Source: Streptomyces sp. NRRL F-4489 (GTDB lineage: Bacteria > Actinomycetota > Actinomycetes > Streptomycetales > Streptomycetaceae). From it: a stretch of DNA of 18,015 nucleotides. Position numbers and translations under genes: made by a program. Below, in pieces: positions 1 to 7,809 of the stretch. The stretch spans positions 1-18,015 of the forward strand of contig NZ_LLZI01000019.1 in the NCBI RefSeq assembly GCF_001509485.1. Reading direction: 5' to 3'. The first letter of the stretch is position 1. Each line of letters starts with the position of its first letter. The notes beneath the pieces were generated by a model that made no database searches, was not told the DNA's origin, and was given only the letters and a program-made list of their open reading frames with translations.

Positions 1-418
1 CCACCACCCCCACCAACGCCCCACCCCGATGCCCCGCCCAACGGGCCAGGTGTCTCCAGCGCTCCTAGCGTGGGCTTTCCCGCCTCCTTCCTCGCAGGGA
101 GCCGCTAGCCATGCCTCGACGCGCAGCCCGCCCCCACCATCCCCAGCCCCGCCCGCTTCCCGGCTCCGAACGTGGCCGGCCGCTCGGCCGGGGACACGCC
201 GAGCACGGCCCGCCGACCCGTCCGCGCAACGTGCACGGCCCGCACCCGATACCCACTCACGAACAGGGAAGCCGCGACGCGTGACCTCCACCGTCGACCC
301 ATGTGGAGCCTTGTGCACCGCCGAGCTCCACCGCCGCCGGCCGACCTGCTGCCGCCGACCCTGGCCGGACGGCCGCACTCCGACCCGGCGGCCGTCCTCG
401 ACCCGGCGCCCGCGCCCC

Positions 419-486
419 GACCCGAGGCGTCACGACCCAGCGCCCGCACCCTGACCCGAGGCGTCACGACCCGGCGCCCGCACCCT
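419..486. repeat. Two-copy 34-bp tandem repeat
   Basis: Positions 419-452 and 453-486 are the same 34-bp unit, beginning gacccgaggcgtcacgaccc, with one difference (a at 439, g at 473). The unit length is not a multiple of three, so the duplication breaks any reading frame through it. Partial matches lie just upstream, around 380-418. Confidence 0.85.
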
Positions 487-888
487 GGCTCGAAGGCCGT
501 CCGTCCCCTGCTCCAACGGCCGCGCCCCGCCCTAACGGTCGAGCCCTGGCCCACGCCCGTCCGACGCCTGACGCTGCGACCTCAACCCCGCACTGCCCAC
601 CCCCAAAGCGACCCCGAGCACAGCCCACAGGCCCCAGCCCCCCCTGCTCTCTCCCGGGCTCCGGCGCACCAGCACCACGTATCCGCACCCGGCATGCGCT
701 GGTCACCGACTCACCCAGCCCAGTTCGGCCCAGCCCGGCCAGTCCGGCCCAGTCCCCGCCCCAATCCACCCCCTCCGGGTCTGACCGGGCCCGGCCGTTC
801 TCCAGGCGGCTGACAGAAGAGCTTCCGTGTGACGGAGCGAGGCCGTGACCGCAGGCCCTGCCCTCCGTCTCTCGCCGGGCCCCGCCCG

Positions 889-894
889 TACTCT
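889..894 (+). promoter_or_regulatory. -10 element for a leaderless GTG gene
   Basis: TACTCT lies six bases before the GTG at 901, the spacing expected when transcription starts at the first base of the start codon. No convincing -35 hexamer and no purine-rich ribosome-binding site are visible, which fits leaderless translation. Confidence 0.4.
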
Positions 895-900
895 GGACGG

Positions 901-1239
901 GTGAGCACCAACCCCGACCCAGCCCCCCATTCCGGCTCTCAGCCCGCCCCCGATCTCGCCACCGAGACCGAGGTCGAGGCCGAGGCCCGGACCGAGGCCG
1001 ACACCGAGCCCGAGACGGATACCGACCAGGCGTCCCCCACCCAGCCCCTCGCGCCCCCCGCTACCCGGGCGCCGCAGCCCCGGGGCGGGAGCGCCGCCGC
1101 GGCGCTGATCTTCGATGATCCGTTGAGCCAGCGGTCCGCCGATGACACCGATCGCGGCTGGGGCGAGCGGCCCGGGGGCGGCGACAGCGCCGCCGATCTC
1201 GCGCGCTTCCTCGACGAAAAGCCGCCCCATCACCTCTGA
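901..1239 (+). CDS. Small conserved actinobacterial protein of unknown function
   Basis: 112 residues. The N-terminal two thirds is low complexity: an acidic run rich in Glu, Thr, Ala and Asp (about residues 20-43), then a Pro/Ala-rich stretch. The C-terminal ~45 residues look structured and conserved, containing IFDDPLSQRSADDTD, then GWGERPGGGD and the end DLARFLDEKPPHHL. I recognise this ending from Streptomyces hypothetical proteins flanking mscL, but no function is known to me. The frame is open back to an ATG at 829. GTG at 901 is preferred because a TACTCT -10 sits six bases before it, the extra upstream residues look random, and no Shine-Dalgarno precedes 829. No signal peptide or membrane segment. 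It converges on mscL, with 44 bp between the stops. Confidence 0.7.
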   Translation: MSTNPDPAPHSGSQPAPDLATETEVEAEARTEADTEPETDTDQASPTQPLAPPATRAPQPRGGSAAAALIFDDPLSQRSADDTDRGWGERPGGGDSAADLARFLDEKPPHHL

Positions 1240-1283
1240 TCCGAGCGAGGCGAAGGGGCGGCGTGTGCCGGCCGGTGCGCCCG

Positions 1284-1799
1284 CTACTGCTGGGACTTCT
1301 GGCTGATGATGGCCGCCGCGGCCGCACCCGGCGCGGCGGAGGTGCCGTTGCGCTGGGCGATCAGCGCGTCGCGGATCTCGGTGAGCAGTTCGATCTCGGT
1401 GGGTGCCGCGGGGCCGTCCTCCACGGCCTTCTTCGCGTCCTGCCGGGCCTTCCACTTGTTCATCGGCAGGATCATGAGGAAGTAGACGACCCCCGCCGTG
1501 ATCAGGAACGTCAGTGCCGCGCTGAGCACCGAGCCCCACAGGATGTAGATCCCGTCCACGTACTGGCCGGTCTTCTTGTCCACCGCGCAGGTGGTCAGGC
1601 AGGTCTGGTAGTTGTCGAGGTTCTGCGAGCCGAAGGCACCGACGATCGGGTTGATGACGCCCTTGACCACCGCGTTGACGATGTTGGTGAACGCCGCACC
1701 GACGACGACCGCCACCGCGAGTTCGATGACGTTGCCACGCATCAGGAATTCCTTGAATCCCTGGAGGACGCTCTTGCTCTCGCCCTTTTTCCCGCTCAC
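1284..1799 (-). CDS. mscL: Large-conductance mechanosensitive channel MscL
   Basis: 171 residues from GTG at 1799. MscL forms a homopentameric inner-membrane pore that opens under tension and releases solutes on osmotic downshock. The sequence shows the amphipathic N-terminal helix and first transmembrane helix (about 15-45, FKEFLMRGNVIELAVAVVVG, then FTNIVNAVV), an extracellular loop (about 55-84), a second transmembrane helix (about 86-111) and a charged cytoplasmic tail with the typical LLTEIRDAL helix. The family is usually 130-155 residues, so this one has a longer loop and tail. The loop has two cysteines (67 and 71, in TCLTTC), which is unusual. The frame stays open to 1850, but GTG at 1799 begins the conserved part and has AGAGG a short way upstream. 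Transcribed leftwards, convergent with the small + strand gene. Confidence 0.95.
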   Translation of the reverse strand: MSGKKGESKSVLQGFKEFLMRGNVIELAVAVVVGAAFTNIVNAVVKGVINPIVGAFGSQNLDNYQTCLTTCAVDKKTGQYVDGIYILWGSVLSAALTFLITAGVVYFLMILPMNKWKARQDAKKAVEDGPAAPTEIELLTEIRDALIAQRNGTSAAPGAAAAAIISQKSQQ

Positions 1800-2333
1800 C
1801 TGACAGCCTCTTTCCACGCTTGCTCTGGACGGTGCACCGACAATCAGCACCGCAACTTACGGCAGGGCGGGGCGGGGGTGTCCAATCACGCGACACGAAC
1901 CGGGGAGCGACCAGAGCGCCAGTACGGATACCGGTACGCATATCCGTACAGATGCCAGGTGGTGCGCTGTGAATGCCACAGGCGCTGCCGAACAGGGTGC
2001 GCCCCCAGCGAGCCGATCCCGGCCCTCGCCCGGCCGCGCCGACCGGGGCGGAAGCCACGGAAGCCGTCGGAACAACGGAAGCCGCGAGCACAACGGCGAC
2101 CGTGGAAAACACGAGCTGCCCGGACTGTCCCGGAGGACGGTCGCTCGGCCCGCTGAACGGGCCGTTCGCGGTGGTGATGGATGCGGCGGTGCCGATAGCG
2201 GCGTCGGTATCGGCGGCGCGGGCGCGCCTCCGCGGGAGGTGCCCGGCAGGTGCCCCGCCACCCGGAGAAGTGTTCCGTGCCGGGCCGCGGGACGCCACTC
2301 GATCTTGGCGCTGGACGAGGAGAGCGGTCATTG
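1800..2333. other. Apparently gene-free region between mscL and a broken gene
   Basis: Several long frames cross this stretch on both strands, but none gives a recognisable domain or sustained codon bias. The mscL promoter should lie in the first ~150 bases, but I find no convincing hexamer pair. It contains the inverted repeat at 1922-1949 and repeated cggaagcc motifs at about 2050-2090. Relatives usually have a SAF-domain protein next to mscL. I looked for its conserved PVRIADAA-type core here in the - strand frames and did not find it. Confidence 0.4.
1922..1949. repeat. 9-bp inverted repeat upstream of mscL, possible operator
   Basis: gtacggata at 1922-1930 and tatccgtac at 1941-1949 are perfect inverted arms around 10 bases. 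A near-direct copy, gtacgcata, lies at 1934-1942. The element is about 125-150 bp upstream of the mscL start. No regulator that binds it is recognised. Confidence 0.5.
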
Positions 2334-2579
2334 TCATCGCTCCCCGGCAGACGGTGCGGCGGGGCAGGCGGACGGGGGCGGTCCGGCGCGTAAGGGGGCG
2401 TCCGACAGGCCCGTGGCCAGCGCTGCTGCGGCCGCCGCGAGGGCCGCGGCGAGCAGGCGGCGGCGGGTCGGTCCGCGCCGGCGGGCGCGGAGGCCGCCGA
2501 TGAGGATGGGGGCGAAGTGCGGCACTTCACATCGCGGGGGAGTGGGGAGGGAGGGGACAGGGGAGGGCATGGTCGTCAC
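2334..2579 (-). pseudogene. N-terminal remnant of a SAF-type membrane protein (probable)
   Basis: 81 residues from ATG at 2579 (a second ATG is three codons in). The translation contains CEVPHFAPILIGGLRAR, then a basic stretch and a hydrophobic anchor (about 43-58, LLAAALAAAAAALATG), and ends in a Pro-rich tail at a stop. In Streptomyces this N-terminus, as I remember it, leads a roughly 200-residue protein with a SAF domain (pilus-assembly or flagellar P-ring type) beside mscL. Here the SAF domain is missing and no other frame downstream appears to restore it. One leucine is a rare TTA codon (about 2392-2394). Most third positions remain G/C, so the break may be recent. Alternatively it is a short intact membrane-anchored peptide. 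The pseudogene call rests on recalled similarity. Confidence 0.4.
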
Positions 2580-2660
2580 CGCCTGAGGTACGGAAGCGGG
2601 CCCGCCGTTCGGACCCGGCGATCACCACCGTGCCGCATTCCGCCGCCGCTCGCTCCGGCC

Positions 2661-2687
2661 TGTGGACAACCTCGCGGCTGTGGAAAA
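2661..2687 (-). promoter_or_regulatory. Two DnaA-box-like sites
   Basis: Read on the - strand, 2661-2669 is TTGTCCACA, which matches the high-GC Streptomyces DnaA box exactly. 2679-2687 is TTTTCCACA, one base different. Both face the same way and start 18 bp apart. They lie in the intergenic stretch between the phosphorylase stop and the SAF remnant. Whether DnaA binds here is unknown. Confidence 0.4.
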
Positions 2688-2849
2688 CTCCGTCACCCGC
2701 CAGGGTGGGGACGGCGACCACCGGCCTGCCGCGCGAGGCCCCCGGCCGCTCCTCCCGCACGACGCCCCAGGCGTCCCTCCCGCCCCCCTCCCGCACGAGG
2801 CCGGAGGTGCCCCACAAGCCCCACCCGCCGCACGAGGCCCCCCCCGCCC

Positions 2850-3683
2850 CTACGGCAGCTCGATCCCCAGGTCCCAGCCCTGATGGGCGTCCGTGCACAG
2901 GCAGCTGCGTTCGGTGGTGGCGGGAAGGGCGGCGACGGTGTCGAAGAGGACTTCGCGGAGGCGGCCGATGTTCGCGCCGAAGACCTTCAGGACCTCGTCG
3001 TGCGAGACGCCGTCACCGGTCTCGGTGCCCGCGTCCAGGTCGGTGACCAGGGTCAGCGAGGTGTAGCAGAGGCTCAGCTCGCGGGCGAGGACGGCTTCGG
3101 GGTGGCCGGTCATGCCGACCACCGACCAGCCCTGGGCGGCGTGCCAGCGGGACTCGGCCCGGGTGGAGAAGCGCGGCCCCTCGATGACCACCAGGGTGCC
3201 GCCGTCGACCGCTTCCCAGTCGCGGCCGCGGGCGGCGGCGAGGGCGGCCCGGCGGCCGGTGGGGCAGTACGGGTCGGCGAACGTGAGGTGGACGACGTTG
3301 GGGACGCTGCCGTCGGGGCGCGGTTCGCCGTCGAAGTACGTCTGGACGCGGGACTTGGTGCGGTCCACCAGCTGGTCGGGGACGAGCAGGGTGCCGGGCC
3401 CGTACTCCGGGCGCAGCCCGCCGACCGCGCACGGGCCGAGTACCTGGCGGACGCCCACGGACCGCAGGGCCCAGAGGTTGGCGCGGTAGTTGATGCGGTG
3501 CGGCGGGAGGTGGTGGCCGCGGCCGTGCCGGGGCAGGAACGCCACCGAGCGGCCGGCGATCTCCCCGAGGAACAGCGAGTCGCTGGGGCTCCCGTAGGGC
3601 GTGTCCACCGTGATCTCGGTCACGTCGTCGAGGAAGGAGTAGAACCCCGAGCCGCCGATTACGCCAATCTCCGCGTCAGCCAT
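2850..3683 (-). CDS. mtnP: S-methyl-5'-thioadenosine / purine nucleoside phosphorylase
   Basis: 277 residues from ATG at 3683. This family splits 5'-methylthioadenosine, the by-product of polyamine and related pathways, into adenine and methylthioribose-1-phosphate in the cytoplasm. Visible signatures are GGSGFY (10-15), the phosphate-binding RHGRGH (52-57), INYRAN (64-69), EGPRFSTRAES (168-178), MTGHPEA (191-197) and TDLD (214-217). The two aspartates of the last motif correspond to those that select 6-amino purines in MTAP, whereas an asparagine there marks 6-oxopurine enzymes. A methylthioinosine or broader purine substrate cannot be excluded, since MTGHPEA differs from the eukaryotic version. 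Length is normal. It lies downstream of the fmdB-like gene, separated by 254 bp with a hairpin, so it probably has its own promoter. Confidence 0.88.
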   Translation of the reverse strand: MADAEIGVIGGSGFYSFLDDVTEITVDTPYGSPSDSLFLGEIAGRSVAFLPRHGRGHHLPPHRINYRANLWALRSVGVRQVLGPCAVGGLRPEYGPGTLLVPDQLVDRTKSRVQTYFDGEPRPDGSVPNVVHLTFADPYCPTGRRAALAAARGRDWEAVDGGTLVVIEGPRFSTRAESRWHAAQGWSVVGMTGHPEAVLARELSLCYTSLTLVTDLDAGTETGDGVSHDEVLKVFGANIGRLREVLFDTVAALPATTERSCLCTDAHQGWDLGIELP

Positions 3684-3855
3684 GCGATCACACTAGCGGG
3701 GCACGGGGCGGGCCCGCCGAGGGCCTGCGTGATCGGGAGGGGGGCCCGCCGGTCGCCGCCCGGCCCGGCGCCTGAGCGAGCACCGAAACCCGCGGGCCCC
3801 GGACCGCGGCCCCGGATCGCCGCACCCGCCCCCGCCCCGCCCCGGATACGCGTCA

Positions 3856-3886
3856 GGCCCCGCCCTCCCGTAGGAGAGGCGGGGCC
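3856..3886 (-). terminator. GC hairpin downstream of the fmdB-like gene
   Basis: ggccccgcc (3856-3864) and ggcggggcc (3878-3886) form a perfect 9-bp stem with a 13-base loop. It starts 52 bases after the fmdB-like stop on the - strand. There is no T run, as is common for Streptomyces terminators. Confidence 0.55.
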
Positions 3887-3890
3887 CGAA

Positions 3891-3932
3891 GAGTCCGCTG
3901 GTGGCAGCCGCGAGTCCGCTGGTGGCGGCCGC
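3891..3932. repeat. 21-bp tandem duplication
   Basis: Positions 3891-3911 and 3912-3932 are the same 21-bp unit (gagtccgctggtggc, then agccgc or ggccgc), with one mismatch. It lies between the fmdB-like stop codon and the hairpin, so it is in the 3' untranslated region. Confidence 0.8.
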
Positions 3933-3937
3933 CCGGA

Positions 3938-4273
3938 TCAGGCAGCCGAGCCGGCGCTCGCCGCCGCCGTCGACTTGCTGTCCGACGAGGACGAGGAGGT
4001 GGACGACGACGAGGTCGAGGTCGACGCGGACGACGACGAAGAAGAGGAGGTCGACGTCGAGGACGAGGACGACGACGGGGTGCTGCTGGACGACGAGCCG
4101 CGGCTGTCGTTGCGGTAGAAGCCCGAGCCCTTGAAGACGATGCCGACCGCCGAGAACACCTTCTTGAGGCGGCCGTTGCAGCTGGGGCACTCGGTGAGCG
4201 CGTCGTCGGTGAACTTCTGCACGGCCTCAAGGCCCTCGCCGCACGCGGTGCACTGGTACTGGTAGGTCGGCAC
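3938..4273 (-). CDS. FmdB/Ruc-like zinc-ribbon protein with serine-rich tail
   Basis: 111 residues from GTG at 4273, with AGGAGG at 4281-4286 seven bases before it. The N-terminal ~55 residues form an FmdB-type zinc ribbon with four cysteines in two CxxC pairs (Cys 8, 11, 29, 32), followed by GIVFKGSGFYRNDSR. The rest (about 57-111) is a disordered tail made almost wholly of Ser and Thr with some Ala. This architecture matches Mycobacterium tuberculosis Rv0991c (Ruc), described as an oxidation-activated holdase chaperone whose gene is repressed by HrcA. A CIRCE-like site overlaps the 5' untranslated region here, consistent with heat-shock control. The chaperone role is inferred from architecture, operator and synteny. 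The older label is 'FmdB family regulatory protein'. It is cytoplasmic, with no signal peptide. Confidence 0.9.
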   Translation of the reverse strand: MPTYQYQCTACGEGLEAVQKFTDDALTECPSCNGRLKKVFSAVGIVFKGSGFYRNDSRGSSSSSTPSSSSSSTSTSSSSSSSASTSTSSSSTSSSSSDSKSTAAASAGSAA

Positions 4274-4284
4274 TTGACTTCCTC

Positions 4285-4311
4285 CTGGCACTCTCACTCA
4301 TTGAGTGCTAA
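4285..4311 (-). promoter_or_regulatory. CIRCE-like HrcA operator
   Basis: On the + strand the arms are ctggcactc (4285-4293) and gagtgctaa (4303-4311), separated by exactly 9 bases. The CIRCE consensus is TTAGCACTC-N9-GAGTGCTAA, so the arms match 7 of 9 and 9 of 9. The site starts a few bases past the predicted transcription start and its far end touches the Shine-Dalgarno of the fmdB-like gene. HrcA bound here would block transcription when cells are not stressed. Confidence 0.85.
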
Positions 4312-4320
4312 CGACGCTCC

Positions 4321-4349
4321 ATATTGCAGTATTCCGGCGCGCCAGTCCA
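4321..4349 (-). promoter_or_regulatory. Housekeeping-type promoter of the fmdB-like gene
   Basis: Read on the - strand, TGGACT (4349-4344) and CAATAT (4326-4321) are separated by 17 bases. A start near 4314 would put the CIRCE site at about +4 to +30, its usual position in HrcA-controlled genes. Confidence 0.6.
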
Positions 4350-4364
4350 CCGTGAACGCCCCAA

Positions 4365-4406
4365 CGGTGACCGACTCCACGCCGGAACCGGGGCGGTCGG
4401 TCACCG
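4365..4406 (-). terminator. Hairpin terminator of the MFS gene
   Basis: cggtgaccga (4365-4374) and tcggtcaccg (4397-4406) are perfect 10-bp arms around a GC-rich 22-base loop. The hairpin begins 13 bases past the MFS stop codon. It separates that transcript from the fmdB promoter. Confidence 0.6.
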
Positions 4407-4418
4407 CCCCGGGACGGC

Positions 4419-5735
4419 TCAGGCGTGGCTCAGCTGCCGCTCGCGCTCGTCGTCGGCGGCGTGCCCGGAGGCGGCGCCGGCGTCCGCCGTCCCGGTGGTG
4501 CCCGGTGCCCCGGCGACCACCTTGGCGGTGCGGGGAGCCAGCCGGGAGCGCAGGGTGAGCAGGACCAGCAGGGCCAGGGCGGTCCCGGCCAGCGGCACCA
4601 GGAAGCCGGAGCTGGGGCCGAAGCGGTCGGCGAGCTGGCCGGCGGAGGTGGCCGCGGCGGCCTGGCCCAGCGCGACCGCGCCGGTCAGCCAGGTGAACGC
4701 CTCGGTCCGGGCGGCGGCCGGGACCAGGGACTCCACGAGGGTGTAGCCGGTGATCAGCGCCGGCGCGATGCACAGGCCGACGACCAGGCCGGCGGCGCCC
4801 AGCAGCGGGATCGCGGTGATCGCCCACAGCGGGGTGGTGGCCAGCGCCAGCAGGCCGTAGGCGACCAGCAGGCGGCGGCGCGGGCCGACCTTCCAGGCGA
4901 TCGCGCCGCAGGCGACACCGGCGAGCATGTTGCCGCCGGCGAAGATCCCGTAGAGGACGCCGTTGATGCCGGGCTGGCCGATGTGCTCGGTGAGCGCGGT
5001 CAGCGAGACCTGCATACCGCCGAAGACCGAGCCGATGCCCAGGAACGCGACGATCAGGACGCGGACACCGGGGACGGACAGGGCCGAGACGCGCGGGCGG
5101 TCCGCGGCGCTCTCCCGGTGGACGGGCGGCTGGGTGCGCCGCTGGGAGGCGAACAGCAGCCCGCCGGCCAGGGAGAGCGCGGCCTCGGCCACCAAGCCGG
5201 CGGCCGGGTGGATGCCGGTGCACAGCGCGGTCGCCAGCACCGGGCCGACGACGAAGGTGAACTCGTCGGTGACCGATTCGAAGGCGGCGGCGGTGGGCAT
5301 CAGCGGGCTGCCGCCCAGCTTCGCCGCCCACCGGGCGCGCACCATCGGGCCGACCTGGGGCGTCGAGGCGCCCGTGGGGACGGCGACGGCGAGCAGCGCC
5401 CACAGGGGCGCGTGGGCCAGGGCCAGGGTGATCAGGGCGCAGACGCCGGCGACGTGCACCAGGACGCCGGGGAGCAGCACGGCGCGCTGGCCGAACCGGT
5501 CGGCGAGCTTGCCGCTCTGGGGGGCGAACAGGGCCATCGAGACACCGGTGGCGGCGGAGACCACGCCGGCGGTGCCGTAGGAGCCGGTGGTGGACTGGAC
5601 GAGCAGCACGATGCCGATGGTCAGCATGGCGAACGGCTGCCGGGCCAGGAACCCTGGCAGGAGGAAGGTCCACGCACCAGGGGTGCGGAGCAGTTGTCCG
5701 TAACCGGGACGGGATTGCTTGACCGCGGATGCCAC
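4419..5735 (-). CDS. MFS transporter, DHA1-like exporter family
   Basis: 438 residues from GTG at 5735, with AAAGG seven bases upstream. About twelve hydrophobic segments fit the major facilitator superfamily. Motif A of the first half is GKLADRFGQR between helices 2 and 3, and the matching loop of the second half reads GQLADRFGPS. The protein starts with a short polar tail and ends in a charged cytoplasmic tail (DDERERQLSHA). Proton-driven export of a small molecule is likely, but the substrate cannot be read from sequence and no TetR or MarR regulator lies beside it. It appears to be a single-gene unit, with a hairpin just past its stop and a leader of up to ~210 bases upstream. Confidence 0.85.
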   Translation of the reverse strand: MASAVKQSRPGYGQLLRTPGAWTFLLPGFLARQPFAMLTIGIVLLVQSTTGSYGTAGVVSAATGVSMALFAPQSGKLADRFGQRAVLLPGVLVHVAGVCALITLALAHAPLWALLAVAVPTGASTPQVGPMVRARWAAKLGGSPLMPTAAAFESVTDEFTFVVGPVLATALCTGIHPAAGLVAEAALSLAGGLLFASQRRTQPPVHRESAADRPRVSALSVPGVRVLIVAFLGIGSVFGGMQVSLTALTEHIGQPGINGVLYGIFAGGNMLAGVACGAIAWKVGPRRRLLVAYGLLALATTPLWAITAIPLLGAAGLVVGLCIAPALITGYTLVESLVPAAARTEAFTWLTGAVALGQAAAATSAGQLADRFGPSSGFLVPLAGTALALLVLLTLRSRLAPRTAKVVAGAPGTTGTADAGAASGHAADDERERQLSHA

Positions 5736-6092
5736 GGCCGGGCCTTTCTGCTGCCTGGTAGCGCTGCCCCGAGAGATCGTCGCGGGTGCGCGCCGAGAGC
5801 TGTCCTCTCGCGCAGGACCGAGTGATACCGCGTGGTCCGCACCGGGAAGGTGGCTGCGTGTGGCAGGGGACCGCGGCCGCCGAGCGGTCGCGCCAGCTCT
5901 GCGTCAGGCAGAGTTGGTTCGTGATCCGTACAAATTTCCCTCTTGATTATACAGGTCGGACCCCGTGAAGCCCTGGGATTAACCAGGGCTTCACCGGGAT
6001 TTCCTTGGTATCCGTGGAGAGATAGCGCACATTCGGCGCCAGGACGGGCAAGGCGGGCCACCGGGCCGGACGAGCCGGGCCGCCCCGCGGCC
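5736..6092 (-). other. Intergenic region: MFS leader, -10 candidate and terminator
   Basis: No gene is seen in these 357 bases. A perfect TATAAT on the - strand at 5951-5946 could be the -10 of the MFS gene, although no good -35 lies 16-18 bases upstream. That would leave a leader of about 205 bases. The leader can fold a 10-bp stem (5893-5917, one G-U pair, loop gtcag) and a 6-bp stem (5794-5810). I do not recognise a known riboswitch. The part near 5930-5985 is AT-rich for this genome. The hairpin at 5965-5994 belongs to the antiporter gene. Confidence 0.4.
5965..5994 (-). terminator. Hairpin terminator of the antiporter gene
   Basis: gtgaagccctgg (5965-5976) and ccagggcttcac (5983-5994) form a perfect 12-bp stem with the loop gattaa. 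It lies about 100 bases downstream of the antiporter stop. No T run follows on the - strand. Confidence 0.7.
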
Positions 6093-7628
<1,536 letters not shown>

Positions 7629-7809
7629 GGGCTGATCCTTCCTCGCACTGGTCCGGCCAAGCGGTCCTTACCGTATCTAGTTACTGACCCTAACAATTTA
7701 CCATTGCTTGAAAGTTTTATGTGCTCGGTGATGACTCCGCGTAGGGGTCGTCAAACCGGTGCGCCTATGGTTGCTCCAGCACTCCCACCCTGCCCCTCGA
7801 AGGACAGAG
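7629..7809. promoter_or_regulatory. Divergent promoter region, antiporter and acylase
   Basis: These 181 bases separate two genes transcribed away from each other. The middle (about 7668-7725) is unusually AT-rich for this genome, as expected for promoters. Candidates are TTGTTA on the - strand (7696-7691) and TTGAAA on the + strand (7708-7713), but neither has a well-spaced -10 that I would defend. Confidence 0.4.

Larger units (their letters stand above)
1..900. other. Gene-free C-rich low-complexity stretch
   Basis: No reading frame here looks like a gene. The + strand is strongly C-rich over G, and open frames on both strands give only Pro/Arg/Ala-rich translations with no recognisable domain and no sustained third-position G/C bias. 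A 34-bp tandem duplication at 419-486 shifts frame, which argues against coding. Short degenerate repeats of a cccagtccggc type occur around 716-760. The first ~65 bases could be the tail of an upstream + strand gene, since frame 3 runs to a TAG at 66-68, but I cannot show it. The last ~15 bases carry the promoter of the next gene. Confidence 0.5.

Noticed and set aside
1240..1283. Possible terminator hairpin between the small gene and mscL
   Set aside because: The ggcg...cgcc pairing around 1260-1282 is imperfect and I could not build a convincing stem.
703..2337. 544-residue - strand frame running through mscL and the small + strand gene
   Set aside because: It overlaps two real genes in other frames and shows no domain. 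Its long Gly/Leu repeat section is the shadow of the Glu/Thr-rich segment of the small gene.
2517..4118. Long + strand frame with a very acidic end (Asp/Glu runs at about 3970-4100)
   Set aside because: It is the antisense shadow of the serine-rich tail of the zinc-ribbon protein and of the phosphorylase. Serine codons read backwards in another frame give Asp and Glu. No start signal or domain.
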